64,000 bases of DNA from an uncultured beta proteobacterium (GCA_903845935.1 CAIMZI010000080.1:1-64000); one strand, 5' to 3'; positions 1 through 9,605 are shown, counted from the stretch's first letter. The notes: generated by a model not told the origin, from the letters alone. Numbers and translations: made by a program.

Positions 1-642
1 CGAGGTGTCGGCCAAGCCGGCATGGGTACCAATTTCCGCGTCTGAGTAGCCCTTGCCGCGCAGGAACTGGATGTAGGGCGCCTGCGACGCGTCGTAATAC
101 GCCGTCAGGGCCAGGGCACCGCAACGCTTGTCGGTGGCCCATTCCTTGTTGATGGCCTCGGCGGCGCGCAGTTCGCTCTTCTGGTAGCCACCGTGGTCTC
201 CCAGAAATACGACATCGTGAAAACCATGCTGCTTGAGGCTTCGGGCGGTGGACTCCAGAATCGCCTCGAAGGTGGCATCTGCAATCGACAGGGTGCCGCT
301 AAAGCGCATGTGCGCGACCGGCGGAGATATGCCGCCTTCAGGCACATAGGCCAGCACCGGTGCCACGATGGCGTTGCCCAGCTTCTGGGCAATTTGTCCG
401 GCCAGATATTTGACGCGCACATTGTGCTTGCCCAGGGCCATATGCGGGCCATTTTGCTCGGTGCCGCCTATGGGTATCAAGACGGTGGTGCTGCCCTTGG
501 CAACTGCAGCGCGCAACTCAAATGAGGTCAGTTCTTCCAGGTAAACCGAACTAGCAGCAAAGGCTCTGCTGCCCAGTAGGCACAACAGCAATGTAGCCAT
601 CAAGGTGCGGAGCGTGCGAGCGTGTACGGTGTGGCGAGGCAT
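1..642 (-). CDS. Creatininase-family amidohydrolase, exported, 3' truncated by window edge
   Basis: The first 214 codons are present; the C-terminus lies beyond the left edge. The creatininase signature is visible: GGTEQNGPHMALGKHN, then FLGDHGGYQ, with the acidic and histidine residues that bind the two metal ions in creatinine amidohydrolase and related enzymes. I start at 642 rather than the internal ATG at 600 because the longer form gives a normal signal peptide: basic n-region (MPRHTVHARTLR), hydrophobic stretch, and AFA cleavage site. Most relatives are cytoplasmic, so a periplasmic creatininase-like hydrolase is somewhat unusual. The substrate cannot be deduced; family members act on creatinine or on formamide and lactam intermediates. 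Confidence 0.8.
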   Translation of the reverse strand, partial: MPRHTVHARTLRTLMATLLLCLLGSRAFAASSVYLEELTSFELRAAVAKGSTTVLIPIGGTEQNGPHMALGKHNVRVKYLAGQIAQKLGNAIVAPVLAYVPEGGISPPVAHMRFSGTLSIADATFEAILESTARSLKQHGFHDVVFLGDHGGYQKSELRAAEAINKEWATDKRCGALALTAYYDASQAPYIQFLRGKGYSDAEIGTHAGLADTS

Positions 643-804
643 TGAAAATTTTGCAGAGATTGGAGCCACATTTTACGTTGTGCGCTGCAGCGAAAGCCAT
701 TTAACGCGGTCCCGCCGCAGCAATGGCCCACTATCTCAAACGATCTTGCAGTGGATCAAGGCATCTTCATCGAAACCGCCAATCGCACACCTCCGGTGCC
801 AGCG

Positions 805-1695
805 CTAGACCGACTGGTCAATTTTGTACACAAAACCGCGCGCCACGCGGGGCGTTGCATTCAGCAATTGAGCGATTTCCTCAATATCGTCGGGCAGCGC
901 GGCATTGTCCCAGCCACTTTCGGTGTGTCGGGCCAGGCGCACGGCCAGCAGCACATTGCGCACCGATGGGTGCTCGGCGTGCCGACCGTCGCTGATGCGC
1001 ACCAGCAGCTCGGGAAAACCCCAATGCAACATCAAGGACTGGCGCAAATCGTTCAGGTCAATATTGAAAACAAAACGCTGCAGGCTATTGGTACGCAGGC
1101 TCGGGTTGGCCCGCTGCATGGCACGGATCTCCATTTCCAGCTCCGGTGCGTAACAAAACATCAGCATTTCAGCAAAATCGTGCAGGAATGCGGCTTCACG
1201 GATCACCGCCACATCGGTGTCCGCGCGGTGCACTGCAAAACCGGTGGCGAAGTGAGCCGCCCTGTGGGCCCGCTTGATCAGCGCCAGCAAGGCTTCCAGT
1301 GCGGCAGGCTGCCCACGCAAATAGTCCTGCACCGTCGGTTGCAGGCCAAAATTGCGAAAGAACGGAGCCACTCCCATCATCACCAGTGCGCTCACCACGG
1401 TTTCGGTCTGGGTGCCCTCCTTGTTGCGGCGCAGGCTGGCCACATAGGCCAACACCTTCATGGTCATGAACGGGTCGTTGTCAACCAGTTCGGCCAGTAT
1501 GCCGGCATCCACATCCTCCTCTTTGGCGCGCAATACTTCCAAGGCGTCCGAGGTTTCCAGCAGCACCGGGATATCGGTATGCAGAAAATAGCGAATCCAC
1601 GACGCCAGGTCGGGCAAGGGCTCATTCAGGTGAACCATGGGTTCCACGCTGACGGGGCTAGCGGGCAATGCGCCGGGCTGAGAGGGGGTTTGCAT
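805..1695 (-). CDS. HDOD-domain signalling protein
   Basis: Encodes 296 aa. The central region has the HDOD pattern of a metal-less HD-like helical domain: PVLLETSDALEVL near the start, DNDPFMTMKVLAYV, then AAFLHDFAEMLMF and the repeated helices to the end. HDOD proteins usually act in signal transduction or stress responses and have no known catalysis. I chose MQTPSQPG at 1695; the frame stays open for 36 further codons but that extension is low-complexity and overlaps the end of the DUF5666 gene upstream. Same strand as the neighbouring DUF5666 gene (58 bp away) and the creatininase gene (162 bp away). The gap 643-804 holds no gene that I can see. Confidence 0.75.
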   Translation of the reverse strand: MQTPSQPGALPASPVSVEPMVHLNEPLPDLASWIRYFLHTDIPVLLETSDALEVLRAKEEDVDAGILAELVDNDPFMTMKVLAYVASLRRNKEGTQTETVVSALVMMGVAPFFRNFGLQPTVQDYLRGQPAALEALLALIKRAHRAAHFATGFAVHRADTDVAVIREAAFLHDFAEMLMFCYAPELEMEIRAMQRANPSLRTNSLQRFVFNIDLNDLRQSLMLHWGFPELLVRISDGRHAEHPSVRNVLLAVRLARHTESGWDNAALPDDIEEIAQLLNATPRVARGFVYKIDQSV

Positions 1696-1753
1696 GGGGC
1701 GAGTATCTTCTGGCCTACCGTGGCGGTCAATGAGCAACCCGTTCAGGGACGGC

Positions 1754-3451
1754 TCAGAACTCGCCCCGGTCCGCCTGTTTCGCACCGGGCACACCCGCAT
1801 CAAACAACTGGTTGCTGCGACTCACCGTGGCGGCCACCGTCAGGGTATTTGCGTTCCAAGTGCCCAGCGCCACCACCTGATCGCCGGCCGCGATTACGGG
1901 ATAGCTTGCCGGTTTGGGGCCTTGCACCAGAACCGCCGCCGGGTCCACGCTGATGGCAATGCCGTGTACCGTCAGCGTGCTCGGCGTTCCGGTGAGCTTG
2001 CTATTGACGACCGTGGTGTCCACCAGGCCGGACACGCCAGTCTGGCTCGAAACCGGGACAATCGCCAAGGAGTTAGCGACGAGGTTGCCGCCGCTATCGG
2101 TCTCGGCCTTGACGATCACATGCTGGGACATGCCTGTGGTGGCCAGATAGGTGGCAAAGGTGTTGATATTGAATGGGTTGCTGGCAGGGTCCGACTTCTG
2201 GTCCCAACCCTTGACCGACATGTCCATCAGACGAGTCTGCGCATTCACGGTAATGGTCTGCCCCAACACGGAAAGCGTATAGGTGGTGGTGGTCCCTGCA
2301 GTGACCGCTGTCGCATCGCCCTCCAGACCGAGCTTGACGCTGCTGGCAGCGTGCAGGATGACGACGCTGCTGGCCGTCACCGATTGACCCAAAGCATCCA
2401 TGGTTCCCAGCACACGCACCACATCACCCGCCTGCGGCGGCGTGCTGGTCAGCGCCGTGGTGACGATAGTCACACCCCGCAGCACAAAACCGCTAGAGCT
2501 GGGGCTGGAGACCACGCCCTCCACTTCCATGGCAGAGCCGCTGACATCCACCGCAGTCTTGCTGGCCAGGCGGGCAAAGTCCGCAACCAGCGTCTTGACC
2601 GGCAACGCCGGGGCCGCTGCCGCACCCACTGACACCACCTGGGCGCTGCTGAACGCCGAGGCGCAAGGGCTCACCACACCAGTCACGCGGCAGACCGCCT
2701 TCGACAGGTCAGCGCTCAGGCCACCGATGGCCAAGGAACCGGTGCCCACAGTTGCCACACCCTCGGCCTTGAAGTTCACGCCGGTGGGCGGAATTGCCGA
2801 CGCAGAGGCGGGCAGATCCGAAACCGAGACCAGGGTCGCCACAATATTTGCGGCCCCTGAAGCCGTACTAAACAGGTAACCATGAACGGTGACATAGTTG
2901 CCAGGACTGGCAGGGCCGGAAGTGCTTGCCAATGCGCCCGGCGTCGAAACAGCGGTGCAGGTGGCAGGCGTCGCGGAAACGCAGGCCCGGTGGTCGCTGA
3001 AATTGGTGGAACTGGTCAACTGGACCAACTGCCCCATGACCGTCAAGGTGCCGGCCGTTGCATCCAATGCATCCACATAGCCCCGCGCCAGCGGATGAAT
3101 ATGCAACTCGCCGGCCTGTGGTGCGGCGGCCGAACTGCCCGCTGCGGGCTTGACATCCACCACCATACCGACTTCCAGCCCTGCTGGGGGAGTGGCTTTG
3201 CCCGTGTCATCATCGATGAAGCTCGTGCCCAGCGTGCCAAATTCATGGCCACCCACGAATACGCTGCCGAAGGCGGTGATGACACCCGATGAGGTGGTGC
3301 CTGCTGCCGCAGCCGCCACTGGTGTTGCAGTGGTCGTGGAAGCCGCCGTCGAGGCTCCGCCACCGCCACAAGCCGCAAGGCCTGCTGCCAGGGCCGATGC
3401 GATGCTGACCAGGGTCAGCGAACGCCGTACGAATCCAATCTTTATCTTCAT
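1754..3451 (-). CDS. DUF5666-domain lipoprotein (first copy)
   Basis: Encodes 565 aa. The N-terminus MKIKIGFVRRS, a hydrophobic stretch and the lipobox LAAC followed by a Gly run indicate a lipoprotein processed by signal peptidase II. The rest is low-charge, rich in Ala, Val, Thr and Ser, and contains repeated beta-rich units of DUF5666 type (for example FGSVFVGGHEFGT and GVVSSPSSSGFVLRGV). Function is unknown; such proteins look like extracellular or outer-membrane-attached beta structures. The start at 3451 has GGAG ten bases upstream. It is divergent from the DUF6502 gene at 3581, and a second DUF5666 lipoprotein lies on the other side of that gene. Confidence 0.8.
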   Translation of the reverse strand: MKIKIGFVRRSLTLVSIASALAAGLAACGGGGASTAASTTTATPVAAAAAGTTSSGVITAFGSVFVGGHEFGTLGTSFIDDDTGKATPPAGLEVGMVVDVKPAAGSSAAAPQAGELHIHPLARGYVDALDATAGTLTVMGQLVQLTSSTNFSDHRACVSATPATCTAVSTPGALASTSGPASPGNYVTVHGYLFSTASGAANIVATLVSVSDLPASASAIPPTGVNFKAEGVATVGTGSLAIGGLSADLSKAVCRVTGVVSPCASAFSSAQVVSVGAAAAPALPVKTLVADFARLASKTAVDVSGSAMEVEGVVSSPSSSGFVLRGVTIVTTALTSTPPQAGDVVRVLGTMDALGQSVTASSVVILHAASSVKLGLEGDATAVTAGTTTTYTLSVLGQTITVNAQTRLMDMSVKGWDQKSDPASNPFNINTFATYLATTGMSQHVIVKAETDSGGNLVANSLAIVPVSSQTGVSGLVDTTVVNSKLTGTPSTLTVHGIAISVDPAAVLVQGPKPASYPVIAAGDQVVALGTWNANTLTVAATVSRSNQLFDAGVPGAKQADRGEF

Positions 3452-3509
3452 GAACTGCTCCAGGTTTTGGTGAAACAAAAGGTTCCATTGCAAGGTCACC
3501 TTAGGTCGC

Positions 3510-3538
3510 ATCATACATGGGAATATTTCCCATGCAAA
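3510..3538 (-). promoter_or_regulatory. Candidate promoter for the leftward DUF5666 gene
   Basis: Read on the minus strand: TTTGCA (3538-3533; four of six match to TTGACA), a 17-base spacer, then TATGAT (3515-3510; five of six match to TATAAT). It would start transcription about 50 bases before the ATG at 3451. The spacer is almost entirely occupied by the palindrome at 3516-3534. Consensus matching only. Confidence 0.45.
3516..3534. promoter_or_regulatory. Palindromic candidate operator 1
   Basis: Perfect inverted repeat: arms CATGGGAA and TTCCCATG separated by TAT. It lies between the divergent DUF5666 and DUF6502 genes and inside the spacer of the predicted leftward promoter, where a bound repressor would block RNA polymerase. 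Directly followed by a second palindrome. Confidence 0.55.
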
Positions 3539-3550
3539 TAAAAATTTGCA
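3533..3550. promoter_or_regulatory. Palindromic candidate operator 2
   Basis: Inverted repeat with 7-base arms TGCAAAT and ATTTGCA around AAAA. It shares two bases with the first palindrome and ends just before a TAAAAT hexamer (3552-3557) that could be the -10 element of the rightward DUF6502 gene. No convincing -35 element accompanies that -10 element. Confidence 0.5.
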
Positions 3551-3580
3551 GTAAAATCGGACAAAACACCATCACCACCC

Positions 3581-4465
3581 ATGTCTCGTCAGCCCACGCA
3601 CCTGCCAACCATCCAGGCCCGCTCCGCCGAACCCATGTCCTCCCACGCGGTTCGAGAAGCGGTGGAGATGGTCATGCAGCCCCTGATTGCCTTGCTGTTG
3701 AACAGTGGTATCGACTACACCCGCTTTGCTGCCGAGCTCAAACCCTGGTTCATCGAGCAGGCGCGGGCGGAACTGCTGCGCTCGGGCCAGGGCATCACCG
3801 ACTCATCCATCAGTCTGCTCAGTGGCATTCACCGCAAGGACGTAAGGGGGTGGCGCGAAAACCGCTTGGTCGACAAGGCCAGGCGGGAGCTTGCCATCAG
3901 CTCGCAGGTGTTTGCACGCTGGACCAGCGATCCCGCCTACCGCGACCGGCGGCGCCAGCCGCGCGCCCTGCCACGCACCGGCCCCAGCCCCTCCTTGGAG
4001 AGTCTGGTGAAAAGCGTGACCCAGGACGTCCACCCCTTCACCGTGCTGCAGGAGCTGATCCGACTGGGTCTGGCCTGTGTGGAAATCCGCAAGGGTCAGG
4101 AAATCGTGGTGCCCAATGTGGCCGGATTTGTGCCGCGCCCAGGCTCCAAGGAGGCACTGGAACTGCTGGGCGCCAACCTGGCCGACCATGCCATGGCGGC
4201 GGTTGCCAATGTGCTGGGCGAACAGCCCAGGCTGGAGCAAAGCGTATTTGCCAGCGGCATCACCGAGGCTTCGGCTAACACCCTCGGCGCGCTGGCCCGC
4301 ACGCTGTGGAACCACGCCAGAACCGAACTCATCACCGAGGCGAGCCGCTTGTATGCGGCCGACAAGGACCTGGCCGACGCCACCCACCGGGTGCGCTTCG
4401 GCAGCTACTTCTGGTCCGAAGACTTGCCCACAGACGCGGCCGAACCCCAGGAGAAGCAAGAATGA
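3581..4465 (+). CDS. DUF6502-family protein, possible transcription regulator
   Basis: Encodes 294 aa with no signal peptide or membrane segment. It resembles DUF6502: a helical N-terminus (MQPLIALLLNSGIDYTRFA...) that reads like a degenerate winged-helix/HTH (SSISLLSGIHRKDVRGWREN), then a conserved region around VQDVHPF-type residues and a helical C-terminal half. Function is not established. Two features suggest DNA binding: the HTH-like segment, and its place beside two palindromes in a divergent intergenic region. It overlaps the downstream DUF5666 lipoprotein by ATGA. No Shine-Dalgarno sequence precedes 3581; an in-frame ATG at 3635 (MSSHAVREAVEM) is an alternative start. Confidence 0.75.
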   Translation: MSRQPTHLPTIQARSAEPMSSHAVREAVEMVMQPLIALLLNSGIDYTRFAAELKPWFIEQARAELLRSGQGITDSSISLLSGIHRKDVRGWRENRLVDKARRELAISSQVFARWTSDPAYRDRRRQPRALPRTGPSPSLESLVKSVTQDVHPFTVLQELIRLGLACVEIRKGQEIVVPNVAGFVPRPGSKEALELLGANLADHAMAAVANVLGEQPRLEQSVFASGITEASANTLGALARTLWNHARTELITEASRLYAADKDLADATHRVRFGSYFWSEDLPTDAAEPQEKQE

Positions 4466-6111
4466 GAGCAGCGCGGCTTTTTGTAACGGCTTTGTTCTGC
4501 TGGGTGCTTTCTTCCTGCGGCGGCGGATCGTCCGTGGCGTTGAACACGGGTGGCGGTGTCGGCACCGGTGGCACCGGCATCACCCTGGGTACGGTCACAG
4601 GCTTTGGCAGCGTCGTGATTGATGGCACTTCGTATAGCAGCGCCAGCCCGCAGTATTACGCGCAGAGCAGCCAAGGCGAGGCGGACGCCGCTGCGCCCGG
4701 CGATGTGGAGCTGGGATCGCAGGTTCAGGTCGAACTCGACGCGCAGGGCAATCCGTCCAGCGTCCTGATCGCGCCCGATCTGGTGGGCGCGATCAGCGGC
4801 ATGGATGCTGCCGGTTTCAGCGTGAATGGCGTGCGGGTGCGCTACAGCAGTGCGCCTAGCGCGGGGCCCATGACCTATTTTTCTGGCTTGACGGGTCCGG
4901 GCGCGGTCACGGTCGGCATGCAAGTAGCCGTCAGTGGCGTGTACGGCCTGGACCTGGCCAACGCTCCGTACTTTCAGGCCACCCTGGTGGAACGCCTGCC
5001 AGACGTCAACCCCATCACGCGCATCAGCGGCGTGCTCTCGGGTCTGAATGCGAGCACGAAAACGTTCCAAATCGGCACCGTCACCGTGGGCTATGGCGCG
5101 GCGACGCGACTAGACAGCACCGGCGCTGCCATCGCCAATGGCCAGTTTGTCAACGTCTGGTCGAACCAGCCGCTGCGCAATGGCGGCAAGGCGCTGACGG
5201 CGAACTCCCTGCGCATCCGTTCGCTGCTGGGGCGCAGTGGCACGGCCCAATTCAGTGGACTGGTTTCCAGTCTCACTGGCAGCGGCTTTGCTCTAGGCGC
5301 CATTGCCGTCGATACCAGTGCCCTGCCCGCCAAGACGACCGGCTTGACGGCTGGACAATATGTCACGGTTCAGGGATCCATCGATGCGCGCACCGGAACC
5401 GTGATGGCCACGGCCCTTGCTTCCTACGCCAGCCAACCCGTGGCCACCGCCATCCAGGGAACCATCACCGGCTACCTAGCATCCAATGCCTTCTTTGTGC
5501 GCGGTGTACCGGTGGACGCCTCAACTGCCCACTTGCAAAACGGTACCAGCCTGGCATCCCTGGCGGATGGTGTCTACGTCACCCTGGTGGGAGCAGTGGG
5601 AGCGGCAAATTCGGGCGTCATCGTGGCCAGCAGTCTGTCCGTAACCAGCCAAGCACCGACCGGAGAAACAGTTGACTATCGGGGCACCGTCAGCCAGCTT
5701 CAGAACGGTAGCTTCGTCCTGACATCACAGAATTCAGGCAACCCCGCACCCCAAAGCCTTAGCTTGGCTGCGAACGTCAGCTATAGCAACGGCAGCGCGT
5801 CGCAGCTAATCAATGGCGCCACGGTGGAGGTGGAAGCCACAAAAACCGCCACCGGATTAAGCGCATACAGCATCGCCTTTATCGGCGCGCAACCATCCAA
5901 TATGGCGGGCGGTGGCAGCGCGCCACCGGTGCTGATTCACGGTCGGGTGGATGATTTGGGCGCCTCCAGCATGTCAGTCAGCGGGATCAACATCCAGCTC
6001 AACGGTATCGCGGCACAGAACGGCACATTGGCAAATGGCGCCAAGGTGGATGTGTGGCTGAGTGTTTCAGGCCAAAATAACATCGCCCGCTCCATCACTA
6101 TCGTCAACTGA
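4462..6111 (+). CDS. DUF5666-domain lipoprotein (second copy)
   Basis: Encodes 549 aa. The ATG at 4462 overlaps the DUF6502 stop (ATGA), so the two are probably translationally coupled. Signal sequence MRAARLFVTALFCW ends in lipobox LSSC followed by GGG. The mature part contains several successive beta-rich DUF5666 units, each with a pattern like FSGLVSSLTGSGFALG followed by a TVQGSI-type strand and a VMATAL-type strand. Cys, Trp and charged residues are scarce. It is a paralogue by architecture of the lipoprotein encoded at 1754-3451. Likely an outer-membrane-attached protein; role unknown. Confidence 0.8.
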   Translation: MRAARLFVTALFCWVLSSCGGGSSVALNTGGGVGTGGTGITLGTVTGFGSVVIDGTSYSSASPQYYAQSSQGEADAAAPGDVELGSQVQVELDAQGNPSSVLIAPDLVGAISGMDAAGFSVNGVRVRYSSAPSAGPMTYFSGLTGPGAVTVGMQVAVSGVYGLDLANAPYFQATLVERLPDVNPITRISGVLSGLNASTKTFQIGTVTVGYGAATRLDSTGAAIANGQFVNVWSNQPLRNGGKALTANSLRIRSLLGRSGTAQFSGLVSSLTGSGFALGAIAVDTSALPAKTTGLTAGQYVTVQGSIDARTGTVMATALASYASQPVATAIQGTITGYLASNAFFVRGVPVDASTAHLQNGTSLASLADGVYVTLVGAVGAANSGVIVASSLSVTSQAPTGETVDYRGTVSQLQNGSFVLTSQNSGNPAPQSLSLAANVSYSNGSASQLINGATVEVEATKTATGLSAYSIAFIGAQPSNMAGGGSAPPVLIHGRVDDLGASSMSVSGINIQLNGIAAQNGTLANGAKVDVWLSVSGQNNIARSITIVN

Positions 6112-6161
6112 AGCAGACGCGCAATAGAATCGCGCCATAAGCAAAACCAGTGAATAAAAGC

Positions 6162-6542
6162 ATGCCTTACTTTTTGATGTGGGAGAACAACGGGGTTTAT
6201 AAAAAGTTCACCGGCGTGGTGACGGGCGCCGAGCTGCTTCAATCGGTCAACGAAGTGGCCAACGACATGCAATTTGGCAAGGCCCGCTATGAGGTGTCCG
6301 ACTACCTTGGTGCCGAGTCCACCGAATTTTCACAGGACGCCCTGAACGAGGTGCGCGCCGTACGCATCGGCTCGTTCCAGCGCAACCCCAGAATTCGGGT
6401 CGCCATCGTCACCCACGACCCACAGATTCAGCAGCGCATTTTCTCCACCATCGCCACCCGACTGACACTGCACCAAACCAAGGTGTTTAGTGACGTTGCC
6501 GAAGCCAACCTCTGGGCCGGTCGCGCAGTCAAGGCGGTGTAG
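6162..6542 (+). CDS. Small conserved hypothetical protein, STAS/SpoIIAA-like
   Basis: Encodes 126 aa, soluble. The order of elements (start MPYFLMWENNGVYKKFTGVVTG, then a helix, a central YEVSDYLGAE strand-loop, then RIRVAIVTHD and a C-terminal helix) looks like the SpoIIAA/STAS-like fold used in small regulatory proteins, but I cannot assign it firmly. A GTG twelve bases upstream (6150) is an alternative start; neither has a clear ribosome-binding site. It follows the DUF5666 gene by 50 bp on the same strand. Confidence 0.6.
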   Translation: MPYFLMWENNGVYKKFTGVVTGAELLQSVNEVANDMQFGKARYEVSDYLGAESTEFSQDALNEVRAVRIGSFQRNPRIRVAIVTHDPQIQQRIFSTIATRLTLHQTKVFSDVAEANLWAGRAVKAV

Positions 6543-6602
6543 CCGCGGCCGCGCGGCGTGATTCAGGCCTGGCAAGCCTGATTTGAGGAATCACGTGTTT
6601 AC

Positions 6603-6618
6603 GGGGGCGAAGGCCCCC
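6603..6618. terminator. Short perfect GC hairpin after the 126-aa gene
   Basis: GGGGGC and GCCCCC arms around a GAAG tetraloop. It lies 60 bases beyond the stop of the small rightward gene and 17 bases before the tRNA terminator hairpin. No T-run follows on either strand, so it may act as an mRNA 3' end stabiliser or a weak terminator rather than a canonical one. Confidence 0.35.
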
Positions 6619-6634
6619 ATGCCCAAATGAAAAT

Positions 6635-6667
6635 GGCCTGTTGCTAGGTTTTAAACAGCAACAGGCC
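6635..6667 (-). terminator. Rho-independent terminator downstream of tRNA-Ser
   Basis: Perfect 11-bp inverted repeat, GGCCTGTTGCT with AGCAACAGGCC, around an 11-base loop. On the minus strand it begins 12 bases after the tRNA 3' end and is followed by ATTTTCATTT. On the plus strand it is followed by TTTGT, so it may work in both directions and separate the tRNA/serS block from the rightward genes. Confidence 0.7.
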
Positions 6668-6679
6668 TTTGTCATTGGA

Positions 6680-6763
6680 GGAAGCGGTGGGATTCGAACC
6701 CACGGTACCTTTCGATACGCCTGATTTCGAATCAGGTACATTCGACCACTCTGCCACGCTTCC
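6680..6763 (-). tRNA. tRNA-Ser (anticodon CGA)
   Basis: The minus strand folds as a class II tRNA. The acceptor stem is GGAAGCG with CGCTTCC, the anticodon stem is CCTGA/TCAGG with loop TTCGAAA giving anticodon CGA (codon UCG), there is an extended variable arm, and the T arm is GTGGG-TTCGAAT-CCCAC. The CCA end is not encoded. It lies 45 bp downstream of serS, which encodes the enzyme that charges it, on the same strand, and is followed by a terminator hairpin. Confidence 0.95.
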
Positions 6764-6808
6764 ATGTGCCGCAGCACAACCGTAGATTCTATCAGGGGAT
6801 CAGCGGCC

Positions 6809-8140
<1,332 letters not shown>

Positions 8141-9112
8141 TTAATTGTCGAGTTTCAGGCCCTTGGGCAAAGGGAACTTCACGGTTTCACGGATGCCGTC
8201 CATGGTGCGCACGGATACTGCGCCCAGCGCCTTGATGCGCTCTATCACCGCCGCCACCAGCACCTCGGGCGCCGAGGCACCGGCCGTCAGACCGACGCGC
8301 TGGCAGCCTTCGAACCAGGCGGCCTGCAACTCTTCGGCGCTGTCCACCATATAGCTTTGGGTGCCCAGCTTGCGCGCCACTTCGCGCAGCCGGTTGCTGT
8401 TGGAGCTGGTGGGGCTGCCCACCACGATCACCACATCAACCTGCGGACTCATGATCTTGACGGCATCCTGGCGGTTCTGGGTAGCGTAACAAATGTCCTG
8501 CTGCTTGGGCTCACGCACCATGGGAAAACGTGCCCGCACCGCCGCCATGATTTCGGCGGCATCGTCCACGCTCAGCGTGGTCTGGGTCACCACCGCCAGC
8601 TTGTCGGACTGCGCCGGGCTGACATGGGCCACATCGGCCACATCTTCCACCAGATGGATACCGCTCTCCAACTGACCCATGGTGCCCTCCACCTCGGGGT
8701 GGCCCTTGTGACCAATCATGATGAACTCGTAGCCTTCCTTGTGCAGCTTGGCCACCTCCACATGCACCTTGGTCACCAGCGGGCAGGTGGCGTCAAAGAT
8801 CTGGAAGCCGCGCGCAGCCGCCTCCAGATGCGTGGCCTTGCTGACACCATGGGCCGAAAAAATTAGCGTGGCACCGGCCGGCACATCGGCCAGATCTTCA
8901 ATGAAAATGGCGCCCTTTTGCTTGAGGTCATTCACCACATAAGTGTTGTGCACGATCTCGTGGCGCACATAGATGGGCGCGCCGAACTTGGCAAGAGCCT
9001 TCTCCACAATTTCTATGGCCCGATCCACACCGGCGCAAAAGCCGCGCGGCTCCGCTAAAAGCACTTCTACCCCGAAGCCCTCTGAGGTCGGGTTCGCAAT
9101 GGCCTGCGTCAT
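8141..9112 (-). CDS. ispH: 4-hydroxy-3-methylbut-2-enyl diphosphate reductase
   Basis: Encodes 323 aa. Last step of the non-mevalonate isoprenoid pathway: reduces HMBPP to IPP and DMAPP with a [4Fe-4S] cluster. The three cluster cysteines are visible in GFCAGVDRAI, DATCPLVTKVH and QDICYATQNRQ, and the substrate-binding SPTSSNSNRL motif is intact. The ATG overlaps the fkpB stop by four bases (ATGA), the usual fkpB-ispH coupling of proteobacteria. Confidence 0.97.
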   Translation of the reverse strand: MTQAIANPTSEGFGVEVLLAEPRGFCAGVDRAIEIVEKALAKFGAPIYVRHEIVHNTYVVNDLKQKGAIFIEDLADVPAGATLIFSAHGVSKATHLEAAARGFQIFDATCPLVTKVHVEVAKLHKEGYEFIMIGHKGHPEVEGTMGQLESGIHLVEDVADVAHVSPAQSDKLAVVTQTTLSVDDAAEIMAAVRARFPMVREPKQQDICYATQNRQDAVKIMSPQVDVVIVVGSPTSSNSNRLREVARKLGTQSYMVDSAEELQAAWFEGCQRVGLTAGASAPEVLVAAVIERIKALGAVSVRTMDGIRETVKFPLPKGLKLDN

Positions 9113-9561
9113 AGCACTCCAATCAGCTGCACCTCAAAGGTCACCGGTTGGCCGGCCAGCGGATGGTTGAAGTCAAACAGCACCGACGCCTCCTGGGTCT
9201 GCTGCACCACGCCGGCAAACTTGCCCTTGCCGTCCGGCGTGGGAAACTCCACCACATCGCCGATGGCGTAGGTGTCCTGTGGATCACCCATGTCGGTCAG
9301 CACCTTGCGCGCCAGCCACTGCAACATGTCCGGGTTGCGCGGGCCAAAGGCCACGCCTTCGGGCAGCTCGATCGTGGTGCGCGTGCCCTCCTCCAAGCCG
9401 ATCAGGCAGGCTTCCATGGCGGGCGAAAGCTCACCGGTGCCCAGGCTGAGCGTGGCGGGCTTGCCCTCGAAGGTGTTGATGATGTCACCGCCCAAGCCGC
9501 CCAGGCGGTAATGCAGCGTGAGGAAGGAGCCCGCTTGTACACGAGGAAGCAATGTGGTCAT
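9109..9561 (-). CDS. fkpB: FKBP-type peptidyl-prolyl cis-trans isomerase, SlpA/FkpB type
   Basis: Encodes 150 aa. The FKBP half-barrel is interrupted by the insert-in-flap chaperone domain typical of SlpA. The N-terminal LTLHYRLGG and C-terminal VLFDFNHPLAGQPVTFEV segments are characteristic, and the chaperone domain spans about residues 60-120. I start at MTTLLPRV (9561); an upstream extension of 13 codons lacks family similarity. It is the first gene of the fkpB-ispH-serS group and divergent from radC across 44 bp. Confidence 0.93.
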   Translation of the reverse strand: MTTLLPRVQAGSFLTLHYRLGGLGGDIINTFEGKPATLSLGTGELSPAMEACLIGLEEGTRTTIELPEGVAFGPRNPDMLQWLARKVLTDMGDPQDTYAIGDVVEFPTPDGKGKFAGVVQQTQEASVLFDFNHPLAGQPVTFEVQLIGVL

Positions 9562-9605
9562 AAAAGTCCCGATAAACTGGGCCCTATTGTAGAAAGGCAA
9601 GTGCC

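Noticed and set aside
751-1953. 400-aa rightward open frame opposite the HDOD gene
   Set aside because: Composition is His- and Gln-rich as expected of the antisense of a GC-rich gene; the minus strand carries a recognisable HDOD protein.
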